DNA of 25,196 bases from Rhodobacteraceae bacterium UBA2553. Its GTDB lineage: Bacteria > Pseudomonadota > Alphaproteobacteria > Rhodobacterales > Rhodobacteraceae. A model generated the notes under the pieces. It did no database searches, was not told the DNA's origin, and saw nothing but the letters and a program-made list of their open reading frames with translations. The translations under genes were made by a program, and so were the position numbers. This document shows, piece by piece, positions 7,849 through 14,394 of the stretch. Location of the stretch: contig DDMF01000022.1 of the NCBI GenBank assembly GCA_002340515.1, forward strand, positions 31,151 through 56,346. The letters are read 5' to 3'. How positions within the stretch are numbered: the first letter of the stretch is position 1; each line of letters opens with the position of its first letter.

Positions 7849-9201
7849 ATGAAAGATTCGAACTTTCTTAAGGAAAAAAACGCACGTTCTCTTTGGCATC
7901 CAATGGCCCACCCGGCCGATTGCCAAAACAACCCTCCGACCATCGTAACGGGCGCGCAAGGCGTCCGTATCACCGACATTGATGGGCACGAAGTGGTCGA
8001 CGGCGTTGGCGGGCTTTGGAATGTAAACCTTGGGTTCTCCAGCCAACCAATCAAAGACGCCATCGCCGCCCAATTGGATCAGCTTCCGTATTACTCAATT
8101 TTCCGCGGCACCACCAATGATCAGGTGATTGAACTCGCGGAAGAATTGCGGGAGTTCTTTGAACCTGACGGGCTGACGCGTGCGTTTTACACCTCTGGCG
8201 GGTCTGACAGCGTTGAAACCGCGCTGCGTTTGGCGCGGCAATATCATAAGATCAAAGGAGAACCCGGACGGGTGAAGTTCCTCTCGCTGAAAAAGGGGTA
8301 TCACGGCACCCATATGGGCGGCGCATCCGTGAATGGAAACGCCAATTTCCGCACGCAATATGAACCCCTTTTGCCGGGCTGCTACCACATCCCTGCCCCT
8401 TACACCTATCGCAATCCGTTTAACGAAACGGATCCGGAGAAGTTGGCTCAACTGTGTTTGCAGGCGATGGAAGATGAGATCGCATTTCAAGGCGCGGGCA
8501 CAATCGCCGCGATGATTATGGAACCAATCCTTGGGGCCGGCGGCGTGATTGTGCCCCATGAAAGCTTTATGCCCGGTGTGCGCGCGATATGTGATAAACA
8601 CGGTATTTTGTTGATCGCGGATGAGGTCATCACCGCCTTTGGTCGCACCGGAAGCTGGTCAGGATCACGGCTTTGGGGCGTCAAACCCGATATGATGTCG
8701 ACCGCAAAAGCCATCACCAATGGCTATTTCCCCTTTGGCGCGGTCATGATCGCAGAACATGTGGCCGAGACCTTTGAAAAGGATGAAACAGGAAAAGCCG
8801 CGATTGGCCATGGCTACACCTATTCCGGTCATCCGGTTGGGGCAGCCGCGGCCTTGGCCTGTCTTAAGGAAACCAAACGTCTGAATGTTCGTGAGAATGC
8901 GGCCGCACGTGGCGCCGAGCTGTTTGCAGGTTTGCAATCTCTGGGGCAGGAGTTTGATGTCATTGGCGATGTTCGCGGCGGGCATGGATTGATGTGCGCA
9001 TTAGAACTGGTCTCAGATCGCGACACAAAAGCGTCCATCGACAAAGCCAGCACCGCGACACTGCAAGAGGTCGCGTATCAGAATGGCGCAATGGTGCGCA
9101 TTTCAGGCCCAAATGTGATCCTGTCACCGCCGCTGGTCCTGACATCAGAAGATGTGCAGCTGATCCTTGGCGCGCTAAAAGCAGGCTTTTCTGCACTCTG
9201 A
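7849..9201 (+). CDS. Class III (omega) aminotransferase
   Basis: A 450-residue PLP-dependent class III aminotransferase, typical length for the omega-amino acid/polyamine-pyruvate group. Visible elements: substrate-side Trp57 in GGLWNVN, the cofactor phosphate loop SGGSDSVETA at 116-125, YHG at 151-153, Asp258 in LLIADEV, and the Schiff-base lysine Lys287 in STAKAITNGYFPFGAV. AGGAGG sits inside the end of iclR and the start is one base after that gene's stop, so translation is coupled. The group usually moves the terminal amino group of beta-alanine, putrescine or similar amines to pyruvate, giving an aldehyde and alanine. It could supply an aldehyde to the dehydrogenase at 2176-3660; a taurine or hypotaurine substrate cannot be excluded. 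It is clearly distinct from Tpa at 14395. Confidence 0.9.
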   Translation: MKDSNFLKEKNARSLWHPMAHPADCQNNPPTIVTGAQGVRITDIDGHEVVDGVGGLWNVNLGFSSQPIKDAIAAQLDQLPYYSIFRGTTNDQVIELAEELREFFEPDGLTRAFYTSGGSDSVETALRLARQYHKIKGEPGRVKFLSLKKGYHGTHMGGASVNGNANFRTQYEPLLPGCYHIPAPYTYRNPFNETDPEKLAQLCLQAMEDEIAFQGAGTIAAMIMEPILGAGGVIVPHESFMPGVRAICDKHGILLIADEVITAFGRTGSWSGSRLWGVKPDMMSTAKAITNGYFPFGAVMIAEHVAETFEKDETGKAAIGHGYTYSGHPVGAAAALACLKETKRLNVRENAAARGAELFAGLQSLGQEFDVIGDVRGGHGLMCALELVSDRDTKASIDKASTATLQEVAYQNGAMVRISGPNVILSPPLVLTSEDVQLILGALKAGFSAL

Positions 9202-9218
9202 TCTGGCTTGAAAATGTG

Positions 9219-9246
9219 AAAGGTGCCAGTACGTTCTGGCGCCTTT
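9219..9246. terminator. Bidirectional terminator between aminotransferase and VOC gene
   Basis: AAAGGTGCCAG pairs with CTGGCGCCTTT over 11 bp (one G-T wobble) around a TACGTT loop, flanked by A-rich and T-rich runs. It fills the 45-base gap between the convergent aminotransferase and VOC genes and can end both transcripts. Confidence 0.78.
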
Positions 9247-9615
9247 TCAGCGATGCTGATCTATCAGAATTGGATACCCATCCGGATCTGTGACCATAAA
9301 GCTGGCCGGGCCATCCTCGGCGCCTTGCTCTTGCGACACGGCAATGCCCTGTTCTATCAGGCGCGCCTTTATCGCGCGCACATCCTCAAACGGGTCAATA
9401 TTGGTGGCCGATTGGCTCCACCCCGGATTAAAGGTCAGCATCGCACCGTCGAACATACCTTGAAACAGGCCAATCAACGTATCGCCCTGTTTCATAATCA
9501 GATAGTTATGCTCTTCAGTTCCACCAAAAGCTTCAAAGCCTAAAGCTTGGTAAAATTCCTTTGATTTGGCCAGATCTGTGACCGCCAAGCTGACGGAAAA
9601 TGCACCAAGTGACAT
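9247..9615 (-). CDS. VOC-superfamily (glyoxalase/extradiol-dioxygenase fold) protein
   Basis: A 122-residue protein of the vicinal oxygen chelate fold: SVSLAVTDLAKSKEFYQALGF opens the first beta-alpha-beta-beta-beta unit, and SFMVTDPDGYPILIDQHR closes the second, with DPDG being the usual late turn. Such proteins act as lyases, dioxygenases, isomerases or binding/resistance proteins; canonical metal ligands cannot be assigned confidently because the first strand has Ser where His is often found. AAGGAG is 7 bases before the ATG. It lies 69 bases downstream of the ferredoxin gene on the same strand and is probably the last gene of the P450 operon. Function unknown. Confidence 0.82.
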   Translation of the reverse strand: MSLGAFSVSLAVTDLAKSKEFYQALGFEAFGGTEEHNYLIMKQGDTLIGLFQGMFDGAMLTFNPGWSQSATNIDPFEDVRAIKARLIEQGIAVSQEQGAEDGPASFMVTDPDGYPILIDQHR

Positions 9616-9684
9616 CGCGTGCTCCTTTTCTCAAATGGAGTTCTACAGTAGCAGACTTTTGCGTGTCTAGACAGGTTTCGGCGC

Positions 9685-9996
9685 TTAGGTCAGAACCGTC
9701 AGGCGAATGCCATCCAAATCATCAGACATGATAATCTGACAAGACAATCGCGACCCATCCGACACTTCACCATCCGCCATATCCAGCATCGCCTCTTCAA
9801 ATTCGCCCTTTTCACCGGCTTTCTCGCGCCATGCGTCGGACACATGAACATGACAGGTGGCACAGGAAAGTGATCCTCCGCACTCACCTTGAATGCCCGC
9901 CACGTTATTATTTTGTGCCGCTTCCATGAGGTTTAGACCCGCAGCCACATCAGCTACAACTTCCTCTTCCCCAGGCAAGACCCAGGTTACTTTCAT
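9685..9996 (-). CDS. [2Fe-2S] ferredoxin, adrenodoxin/putidaredoxin type
   Basis: A 103-residue plant/vertebrate-type ferredoxin with cluster ligands Cys39, Cys45, Cys48 and Cys86 (C-x5-C-x2-C-x37-C), in the contexts GECGGSLSCATCH and RLSCQI. This spacing is that of adrenodoxin and putidaredoxin, electron carriers for class I bacterial P450s. AGGGAGAAT precedes the ATG. It is encoded on the same strand as the cytochrome P450 at 11466-12725, separated from it by the glutamine-synthetase-like gene and a 108-bp repeat, and is very likely the P450's redox partner. No ferredoxin reductase gene is present in the window, so one must be supplied from elsewhere. Confidence 0.94.
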   Translation of the reverse strand: MKVTWVLPGEEEVVADVAAGLNLMEAAQNNNVAGIQGECGGSLSCATCHVHVSDAWREKAGEKGEFEEAMLDMADGEVSDGSRLSCQIIMSDDLDGIRLTVLT

Positions 9997-10022
9997 CTTT
10001 ATTCTCCCTTTTAATTTCGTCA

Positions 10023-10130
10023 GTTAGAGCGTTTCCAGTTCACATTGTATCGCTTGTTCGCTGCCTTTCGCTTCGCTCAAACGCAAAAAAGCGATGACAG
10101 ATGCTTCAATGAAAACCGGAAACGCTTTAG
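10023..10130. repeat. 108-bp palindromic repeat, copy 1
   Basis: Nearly identical to 21055-21161: the copies differ by one substitution and one single-base indel. The ends are inverted repeats: GTTAGAGCGTTTCCAGTT at the left and, read on the other strand, CTAAAGCGTTTCCGGTT from the right. An inner pair (ATCGCTT with AAGCGAT) is present in this copy, so the whole element can fold into a long imperfect hairpin. It encodes no transposase. It fills the gap between the glutamine-synthetase-like gene and the ferredoxin gene; its right edge supplies the TAA stop of the former. It resembles a MITE/REP-like element that could act as terminator or mRNA stabiliser within the operon. Confidence 0.9.
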
Positions 10131-11416
10131 ACAAAGTTCACATAGAAATCACGCAGCCCGTCCCCTTCAAGGTCGCGGGTCTTAATCACCTCTTTGCGCT
10201 TCATAAAGACGTGATTATCAACCAGCAGCTGCCCCACCCGTTCGCTGAGCACATGGTCGGCTTCCAGATCACTCATCGCGGCTTTCAGATTAACCGCAGT
10301 GCCATCGCGCGCATCGGTACGATCAAAGCCGTCGCCAGTTTCCATTGGGCCAAGTGCATACCCATTTTCAACCCCCAGCAATGCCGCCTGCAAGACAGCG
10401 GCGACAGCGGTATAGGGGTTGGCCGTTGCATCCGCCATTCGATGTTCAAGCCGAGACTTGGCCCCGCCCTCGCCCGAAATGCGCGTGGTCACATTGCGAT
10501 GATCCCCACCCCAATTGCGCCAATAGCCAGACAAGGATCCCGGTTGCAAACGCTGGTAGGAATTCGCGGTGGGGGCCACCAAACCAGACAAACCTTTATG
10601 GTGATGCATCAGCCCTGCGATACAGCCCCGCGCCAGTTCATTCATATTCTCAGGCCCGCCAACCGGGCCATTATCAAGCGCATTGTTGCCGTTCTCATCG
10701 CGGAAGGAAAAGTTGATATGCATGCCAGAACCGCCAGCCTCTGCGATGGGTTTGGGCATGAAGGTCAGCACCAATCCATGCTCTAACGCCACCTCGCGCG
10801 CCATTTGACGAAAGAGCACAATGTCATCGAGCTGCTTTAACGCCTCATCAAAGGTCAGCGTAAATTCAAACTGGGGGCTGTCATATTCCGCGGTGATCAT
10901 ATCAAGGTTGAACCCCAGATTGTCAGCACGTTCCCAAATGTCATCGGTAAAGCGGAGGGGGTCGGAAAAAGGCCCTGTTCCGTACACCACACCACCCGGC
11001 GCATCATAGGGCACAAGGCGCCCAATTTCATTGGCCATCAGCGCAAAGCACTCAAGCTCAATGCCAATCATCGGCGTTAAACCACGGGCTTTCCACGCCG
11101 CAATCGCGCGTTTTAGGGCTTGGCGACCACAAAGTTCCAAGGGTTCTCCGTGATGATCATACAGATCGCCAATAACAATCTTGGTTGAGCTTTCCCAACT
11201 GTCGCGAATGTCTTCGGCCTGCCAACGCAGCTCCATATCCGGCAGCCCCTGCTTCATCATCGCCCCCGGAGCATCAAGCAGATCTTTGTCATAATGCACC
11301 CCAAATGTGGACCGACAAAACCGCGTGTCGCTGGTTCCGATTTGGCGCTCAGGCAGGTATTTACCGCGCAAAATGCTCAGGTGATCGCACCATAAGGCAC
11401 GCAAGCGATCTTTCAT
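10127..11416 (-). CDS. Glutamine-synthetase-family gamma-glutamylamide synthetase
   Basis: A 429-residue enzyme of the glutamine synthetase superfamily, in the divergent group with PuuA, IpuC and gamma-glutamylmethylamide synthetase. Catalytic landmarks: IGIELE (Glu120, Glu122), AEYDSPQFEF (Glu177, Glu184), GSGMHIN with His233, NSYQRLQPGS (residues 285-294) and RLEHRMADATANPY near 322-335. Such enzymes use ATP to join glutamate to a primary amine through its gamma-carboxyl. The amine is not readable. ATG 11414-11416 has a strong GGGAGG site; a reading from 11551 would start inside the P450 gene. It follows the P450 by 49 bases holding two hairpins, and its stop lies in the palindromic repeat. 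With the nearby amidotransferase and P450 it suggests a gamma-glutamylated intermediate route, not primary nitrogen assimilation. Confidence 0.85.
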   Translation of the reverse strand: MKDRLRALWCDHLSILRGKYLPERQIGTSDTRFCRSTFGVHYDKDLLDAPGAMMKQGLPDMELRWQAEDIRDSWESSTKIVIGDLYDHHGEPLELCGRQALKRAIAAWKARGLTPMIGIELECFALMANEIGRLVPYDAPGGVVYGTGPFSDPLRFTDDIWERADNLGFNLDMITAEYDSPQFEFTLTFDEALKQLDDIVLFRQMAREVALEHGLVLTFMPKPIAEAGGSGMHINFSFRDENGNNALDNGPVGGPENMNELARGCIAGLMHHHKGLSGLVAPTANSYQRLQPGSLSGYWRNWGGDHRNVTTRISGEGGAKSRLEHRMADATANPYTAVAAVLQAALLGVENGYALGPMETGDGFDRTDARDGTAVNLKAAMSDLEADHVLSERVGQLLVDNHVFMKRKEVIKTRDLEGDGLRDFYVNFV

Positions 11417-11428
11417 GTTTCCTCCCTG

Positions 11429-11443
11429 CCCGGCTTTGCCGGG
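11429..11443 (-). other. Hairpin just upstream of the gamma-glutamylamide synthetase ribosome site
   Basis: CCCGGC-AAA-GCCGGG on the minus strand forms a perfect 6-bp GC stem, ending a few bases before the GGGAGG Shine-Dalgarno sequence. There is no T run, so it is more likely to affect mRNA stability or translation between P450 and the synthetase than to terminate. Confidence 0.5.
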
Positions 11444-11449
11444 TCTTCT

Positions 11450-11465
11450 CCCCACTTTTTTGGGG
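11450..11465 (-). other. Short hairpin directly after the P450 stop codon
   Basis: CCCC-AAAAAAGT-GGGG on the minus strand lies immediately after the P450 TAA stop and before the second hairpin. A four-pair stem is weak, and no T run follows. Its role is unclear. Confidence 0.3.
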
Positions 11466-12725
11466 TTATTTCGCCTGAAGTGTAACAGGCAATTCTTTGA
11501 TGCCGCCGACAAAGTTTGAACGCAGGAATTTATGCGGACCGGCAGGTTCAATCAGTTTGACACGCTTGGCGAATTCTTCAAACAAAACCCGCACTTCAAG
11601 GCGCGCAAGATGCATTCCCAGACACACATGCGGACCGCCCTGACCAAAGGACATATGCCGGTTTGGGCTGCGCATCAGATCCACTCGGTTCGGGTCCTCA
11701 AACATAGTCTCATCCCGGTTGGCTGAGGCCCACCAATAGAGAACCTTATCCCATTTTCGGATCGTTTTTCCGTGGATTTCATGGTCACAACTCGCGGTGC
11801 GGCGGAAGTAAAGCGCGGGCGTGGCCCAACGAATAATCTCATCCGGTGCAGTGGCCCAGATATCTCCGCCCTCTTGCATTTGCCCCAAAAGTTCGGGCTG
11901 GTGACACATCGCCTGAAGCCCTGCCGCGATCGAATATCGGGTGGTGTCATTTCCGGCTGCAACCAACAGACAAAAGAAATTTCGAAATTCATTTTCGGGC
12001 ATCACATTGCCATCTTTGTCCGGCTGCAAAATGTAATGCAGCACCCCGGATGTATCGCCATCTGCATTCTTCTTTGCGAGAAGTTCTTTCGCATAATCAA
12101 AGAGTTCCGCACCTGCAGGTGAGTTGAACGGCATCATCCGATATTCATCAGTTTGCATTTTATCCAAGACGTGATCTGTGAAATCCGGATCGGTGTTGGC
12201 AATCAGAGCGTCACCTTTTTCCACCAGCCAAGGCAGATCCTCATCCGGGGTGCCTAGGATTTGCCCCAACATCATCATTGGCAATTTTCGTGCGATAATC
12301 TTGGTCGCATCAAACGTTCCCATTTCAAGGGCTTCATCCAAGATGGGCTGGCACAACGCGCGAATTTGATCTTCAAAGTCCGCCACAACCGGACGAGAAA
12401 AGGCTTTTCCAACCTTCATACGCGTTTTCATATGCTCTGGCGGGTCCGTTTCCTGAAAGGTACGCCGCGCCAGATACTCTTCGTAGGTTTGGTCCTCCAT
12501 CCGAATGCCGCGCGCAGAGGACATGACTTGCCAGTTCCGGTTCAGCTCGGTGATGTCGGCGTGGCGTACGACATTCCAAAACCCCTCGCCCCCATCCCAA
12601 TCTGTCCAACTAACAGGGTCCTCGCGGCGCAAGCGCGCAAATGTATTATGCGGTGAGCCATTCACAAATGTGTCGTGGCTTGACAAGTCGGCATAGCCGT
12701 CATCGGTTGGCGTCCATACGGTCAT
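11466..12725 (-). CDS. Cytochrome P450, soluble class I type
   Basis: A 419-residue soluble bacterial P450 with all core motifs: I-helix AAGNDTT at 256-262, the K-helix ExxR as EIIR (Glu296, Arg299), and the heme loop SFGQGGPHVCLGMHLAR with the thiolate ligand Cys368. The extra residue in the loop (GGPH) is the known variant of many actinobacterial and proteobacterial P450s. The enzyme inserts one oxygen atom into its substrate with electrons from a ferredoxin, probably the one at 9685. ATG 12723-12725 is chosen for its GAGGGAAG site; the frame is open further upstream into the AT-rich divergent promoter. It heads the minus-strand operon P450, synthetase, ferredoxin, VOC. A gamma-glutamyl-amide substrate is plausible from context but is not shown by the protein itself. 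Confidence 0.94.
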   Translation of the reverse strand: MTVWTPTDDGYADLSSHDTFVNGSPHNTFARLRREDPVSWTDWDGGEGFWNVVRHADITELNRNWQVMSSARGIRMEDQTYEEYLARRTFQETDPPEHMKTRMKVGKAFSRPVVADFEDQIRALCQPILDEALEMGTFDATKIIARKLPMMMLGQILGTPDEDLPWLVEKGDALIANTDPDFTDHVLDKMQTDEYRMMPFNSPAGAELFDYAKELLAKKNADGDTSGVLHYILQPDKDGNVMPENEFRNFFCLLVAAGNDTTRYSIAAGLQAMCHQPELLGQMQEGGDIWATAPDEIIRWATPALYFRRTASCDHEIHGKTIRKWDKVLYWWASANRDETMFEDPNRVDLMRSPNRHMSFGQGGPHVCLGMHLARLEVRVLFEEFAKRVKLIEPAGPHKFLRSNFVGGIKELPVTLQAK

Positions 12726-12810
12726 GGTCGGGCTTCCCTCTTTTTCGCTTGTATCATGCGCGTCACAAAATATATTATATAACACGTTAAATATGTAAAG
12801 TGGAGAAATC
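12726..12810. promoter_or_regulatory. Divergent promoter region of P450 and amidotransferase genes, with AT-rich palindrome
   Basis: These 85 bases separate two divergent starts. An imperfect palindrome at 12776-12793 (TATATAACACGTTAAATA, one mismatched pair and a 2-base centre) overlaps an AT-rich stretch; TATAAT on the minus strand at 12774-12779 is a possible -10 box for the P450 operon. The palindrome is a candidate site for the FadR-type GntR regulator encoded at 13538. No clear -35 boxes were identified. Confidence 0.5.
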
Positions 12811-13572
12811 ATGCGCATCGCAATCTTGATGACAAACACCGATGAAAGCGAATTTGCGACCCGTCACCCCAAGGACGGAGACAAGTGGTGCAAGCTATTG
12901 TCGCCCAAACGGCCAGATTGGACGTTTACCGTTTACAATGTAAAAGACGGCGATTTCCCGCAGGATATGTCGCAACACGACGGTTGGATTATCACCGGAA
13001 GCCCCGCTTCCGTACATGATGGCACCCCGTGGATAGTGGACCTTTTGGCTTTGATCCGCGACATCAACGCCTGTCGCGCCCCCCTGTTTGGCGCATGTTT
13101 TGGGCATCAGGCGATTGCGATGGCACTGGGCGGAAGCGTTGGAACCAATCCAAATGGCTGGGTGTTTGGCGCCACAGAAACGCAAATCACTGCCCCGCCA
13201 TCATGGATGCGTGCGCGGCGCATCTGGCAATATGCGGCCCATATCGAACAGGTGACCACATTGCCCGATGAGGCCCAAATCATCATGTCACATCCTGGGT
13301 GTCCCGTGGGCGGCATGGCCATTGGGGATCATGTTTTCACAACCCAGAACCACCCTGAAATGACCGACAAATTCATTGCGGCATTGGTTGAAGAACTGGC
13401 GGAGAGCAAACCAAAAGACGTCATCGAACGGGCACGAAGTTCGCTGAAGTTAGGCGCGGATAACAGCATATTTGCTGATTGGATTTTAAAGTTCTTTGAG
13501 ATAGAGCGCTCGACGGCTCGGCGTAATCAGCCCGCAATCAACCAAGGGCCGCCAAAAGATCCATCACCGTAA
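12811..13572 (+). CDS. Class I glutamine amidotransferase-like protein, probable gamma-glutamyl hydrolase
   Basis: A 253-residue stand-alone class I amidotransferase domain. The nucleophile elbow GACFGHQAIA holds Cys96 and the catalytic pair His181/Glu183 lies in QNHPEM; IITGSPASVHD at 60-70 forms the oxyanion side. Such proteins hydrolyse gamma-glutamyl amides or supply ammonia to partners; no synthase partner domain is present. Divergence from the P450/gamma-glutamylamide synthetase operon through an 85-base shared promoter region makes removal of a gamma-glutamyl group from a modified amine the likely role, analogous to PuuD of the putrescine pathway. TGGAGA lies 6 bases before the ATG. 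Its 3' end overlaps the convergent GntR gene by 35 bases. The fold is certain; the substrate is inferred. Confidence 0.85.
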   Translation: MRIAILMTNTDESEFATRHPKDGDKWCKLLSPKRPDWTFTVYNVKDGDFPQDMSQHDGWIITGSPASVHDGTPWIVDLLALIRDINACRAPLFGACFGHQAIAMALGGSVGTNPNGWVFGATETQITAPPSWMRARRIWQYAAHIEQVTTLPDEAQIIMSHPGCPVGGMAIGDHVFTTQNHPEMTDKFIAALVEELAESKPKDVIERARSSLKLGADNSIFADWILKFFEIERSTARRNQPAINQGPPKDPSP

Positions 13573-14188
13573 CCCGGTCAAATTGCACATGCGCCTCCAT
13601 ATGGGCCTCAACCTCATCCGCGCGCCCGGCATAAATCATTTCAGCGATTTCACGATGTTCGAGCGCTGATTGGGCAATTGCCCCGGCATAGCGATATCGC
13701 GCACGGTAATAGGCTAATAACTTGCGCGCATTCATCTTAATCATATCCAACAAAAACGGATTTCCCGAGGCCTCGCCGATTGTTTTGTGAAAAGCCAGAT
13801 TAAGCTGATAATACCCATCGGGATCCATGTCCCCCTGCTCACGCGCGTGGGCTTCACACGCGACAACAATTGCCTCTAACTGCGTCCGAAGCTGCGGCGA
13901 AAGGCGGCGCGCAGCAAGCCCGGCAGCTTGCGCTTCAAGACGCGCATGGACTTCGAGGATGGCCAGGAATTCTTCCAGGCTTGGCTTAAACAGCATAGCC
14001 CCTTTTCGCGGCGGGCGCACCACAAGCCCCATGGCCTCCAACCGCAACAGCGCCTCTCGCAGCGGTGTACGAGACACGCCATATTTCGCAATCAAGGATG
14101 TTTCATCAATGACATCGCCGGGGTTCAGCTCCCCCCGGTCTATTCCGGCCAAAATAGATTTCAGCAAAGTCTCAGTTTGTCCTGCCAT
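13538..14188 (-). CDS. GntR-family regulator, FadR subfamily (FCD domain)
   Basis: A 216-residue regulator with an N-terminal winged helix (PGDVIDETSLIAKYGVSRTPLREALLRLEAMGLV) and an all-helical FCD effector domain. His residues typical of the FCD metal site are seen in AFHKTIGEASGN, LEHREI and EAHMEAHV. The ATG at 14186-14188 fits the family start although its ribosome site is poor; a longer reading begins with TTG at 14263. It is convergent with the amidotransferase, overlapping by 35 bases, and divergent from tpa. It may regulate the P450/amidotransferase divergon, tpa, or both; the AT-rich palindrome at 12776-12793 is the best candidate operator. Confidence 0.88.
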   Translation of the reverse strand: MAGQTETLLKSILAGIDRGELNPGDVIDETSLIAKYGVSRTPLREALLRLEAMGLVVRPPRKGAMLFKPSLEEFLAILEVHARLEAQAAGLAARRLSPQLRTQLEAIVVACEAHAREQGDMDPDGYYQLNLAFHKTIGEASGNPFLLDMIKMNARKLLAYYRARYRYAGAIAQSALEHREIAEMIYAGRADEVEAHMEAHVQFDRVTVMDLLAALG

Positions 14189-14280
14189 AGGTTCGAATAA
14201 ACCATATCTCTTTGAAATATCCAGTCCTTTACGCAAAGCACGCGAGTAAATCTGGATCCGCAAAGGGGAACTCCACCAAA

Positions 14281-14312
14281 CTGGACCTAAGCAAAGAGCA
14301 TTCTGGCCCTAT
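14281..14312 (+). promoter_or_regulatory. Candidate TauR direct repeats upstream of tpa
   Basis: CTGGACCTAA at 14281-14290 and CTGGCCCTAT at 14303-14312 are direct repeats with start-to-start spacing of 22 bases, about two helical turns, and lie 83 bases before the tpa start codon. TauR of Rhodobacter capsulatus, a MocR-type activator, is known to bind direct repeats upstream of tpa, so position, orientation and spacing all fit activation of tpa. Confidence 0.65.
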
Positions 14313-14394
14313 TCTCAGCCCCCTGTTTTCCGCTCATTATTTGATCAAAGAATCAAGTTACCCCCGCTTAAAAGCACAACGTCAGGAGGTCCTC

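Noticed and set aside
10023..10130. Insertion sequence or CRISPR array
   Set aside because: There is no transposase frame and the two copies are single and 11 kb apart, not a spaced array; a non-autonomous palindromic element fits better.
10094..10786. 230-codon plus-strand open frame opposite the gamma-glutamylamide synthetase
   Set aside because: Antisense shadow that begins inside the palindromic repeat; no domain features.
12726..12839. Extended N-terminus of the P450
   Set aside because: It would run through the divergent promoter and over the amidotransferase start; the ATG at 12725 has a good ribosome site and gives the usual P450 length.
14212..14394. 61-codon N-terminal extension of Tpa
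   Set aside because: The perfect AGGAGG site before 14395, the family length, and the TauR-like repeats lying inside this stretch all favour the downstream start.
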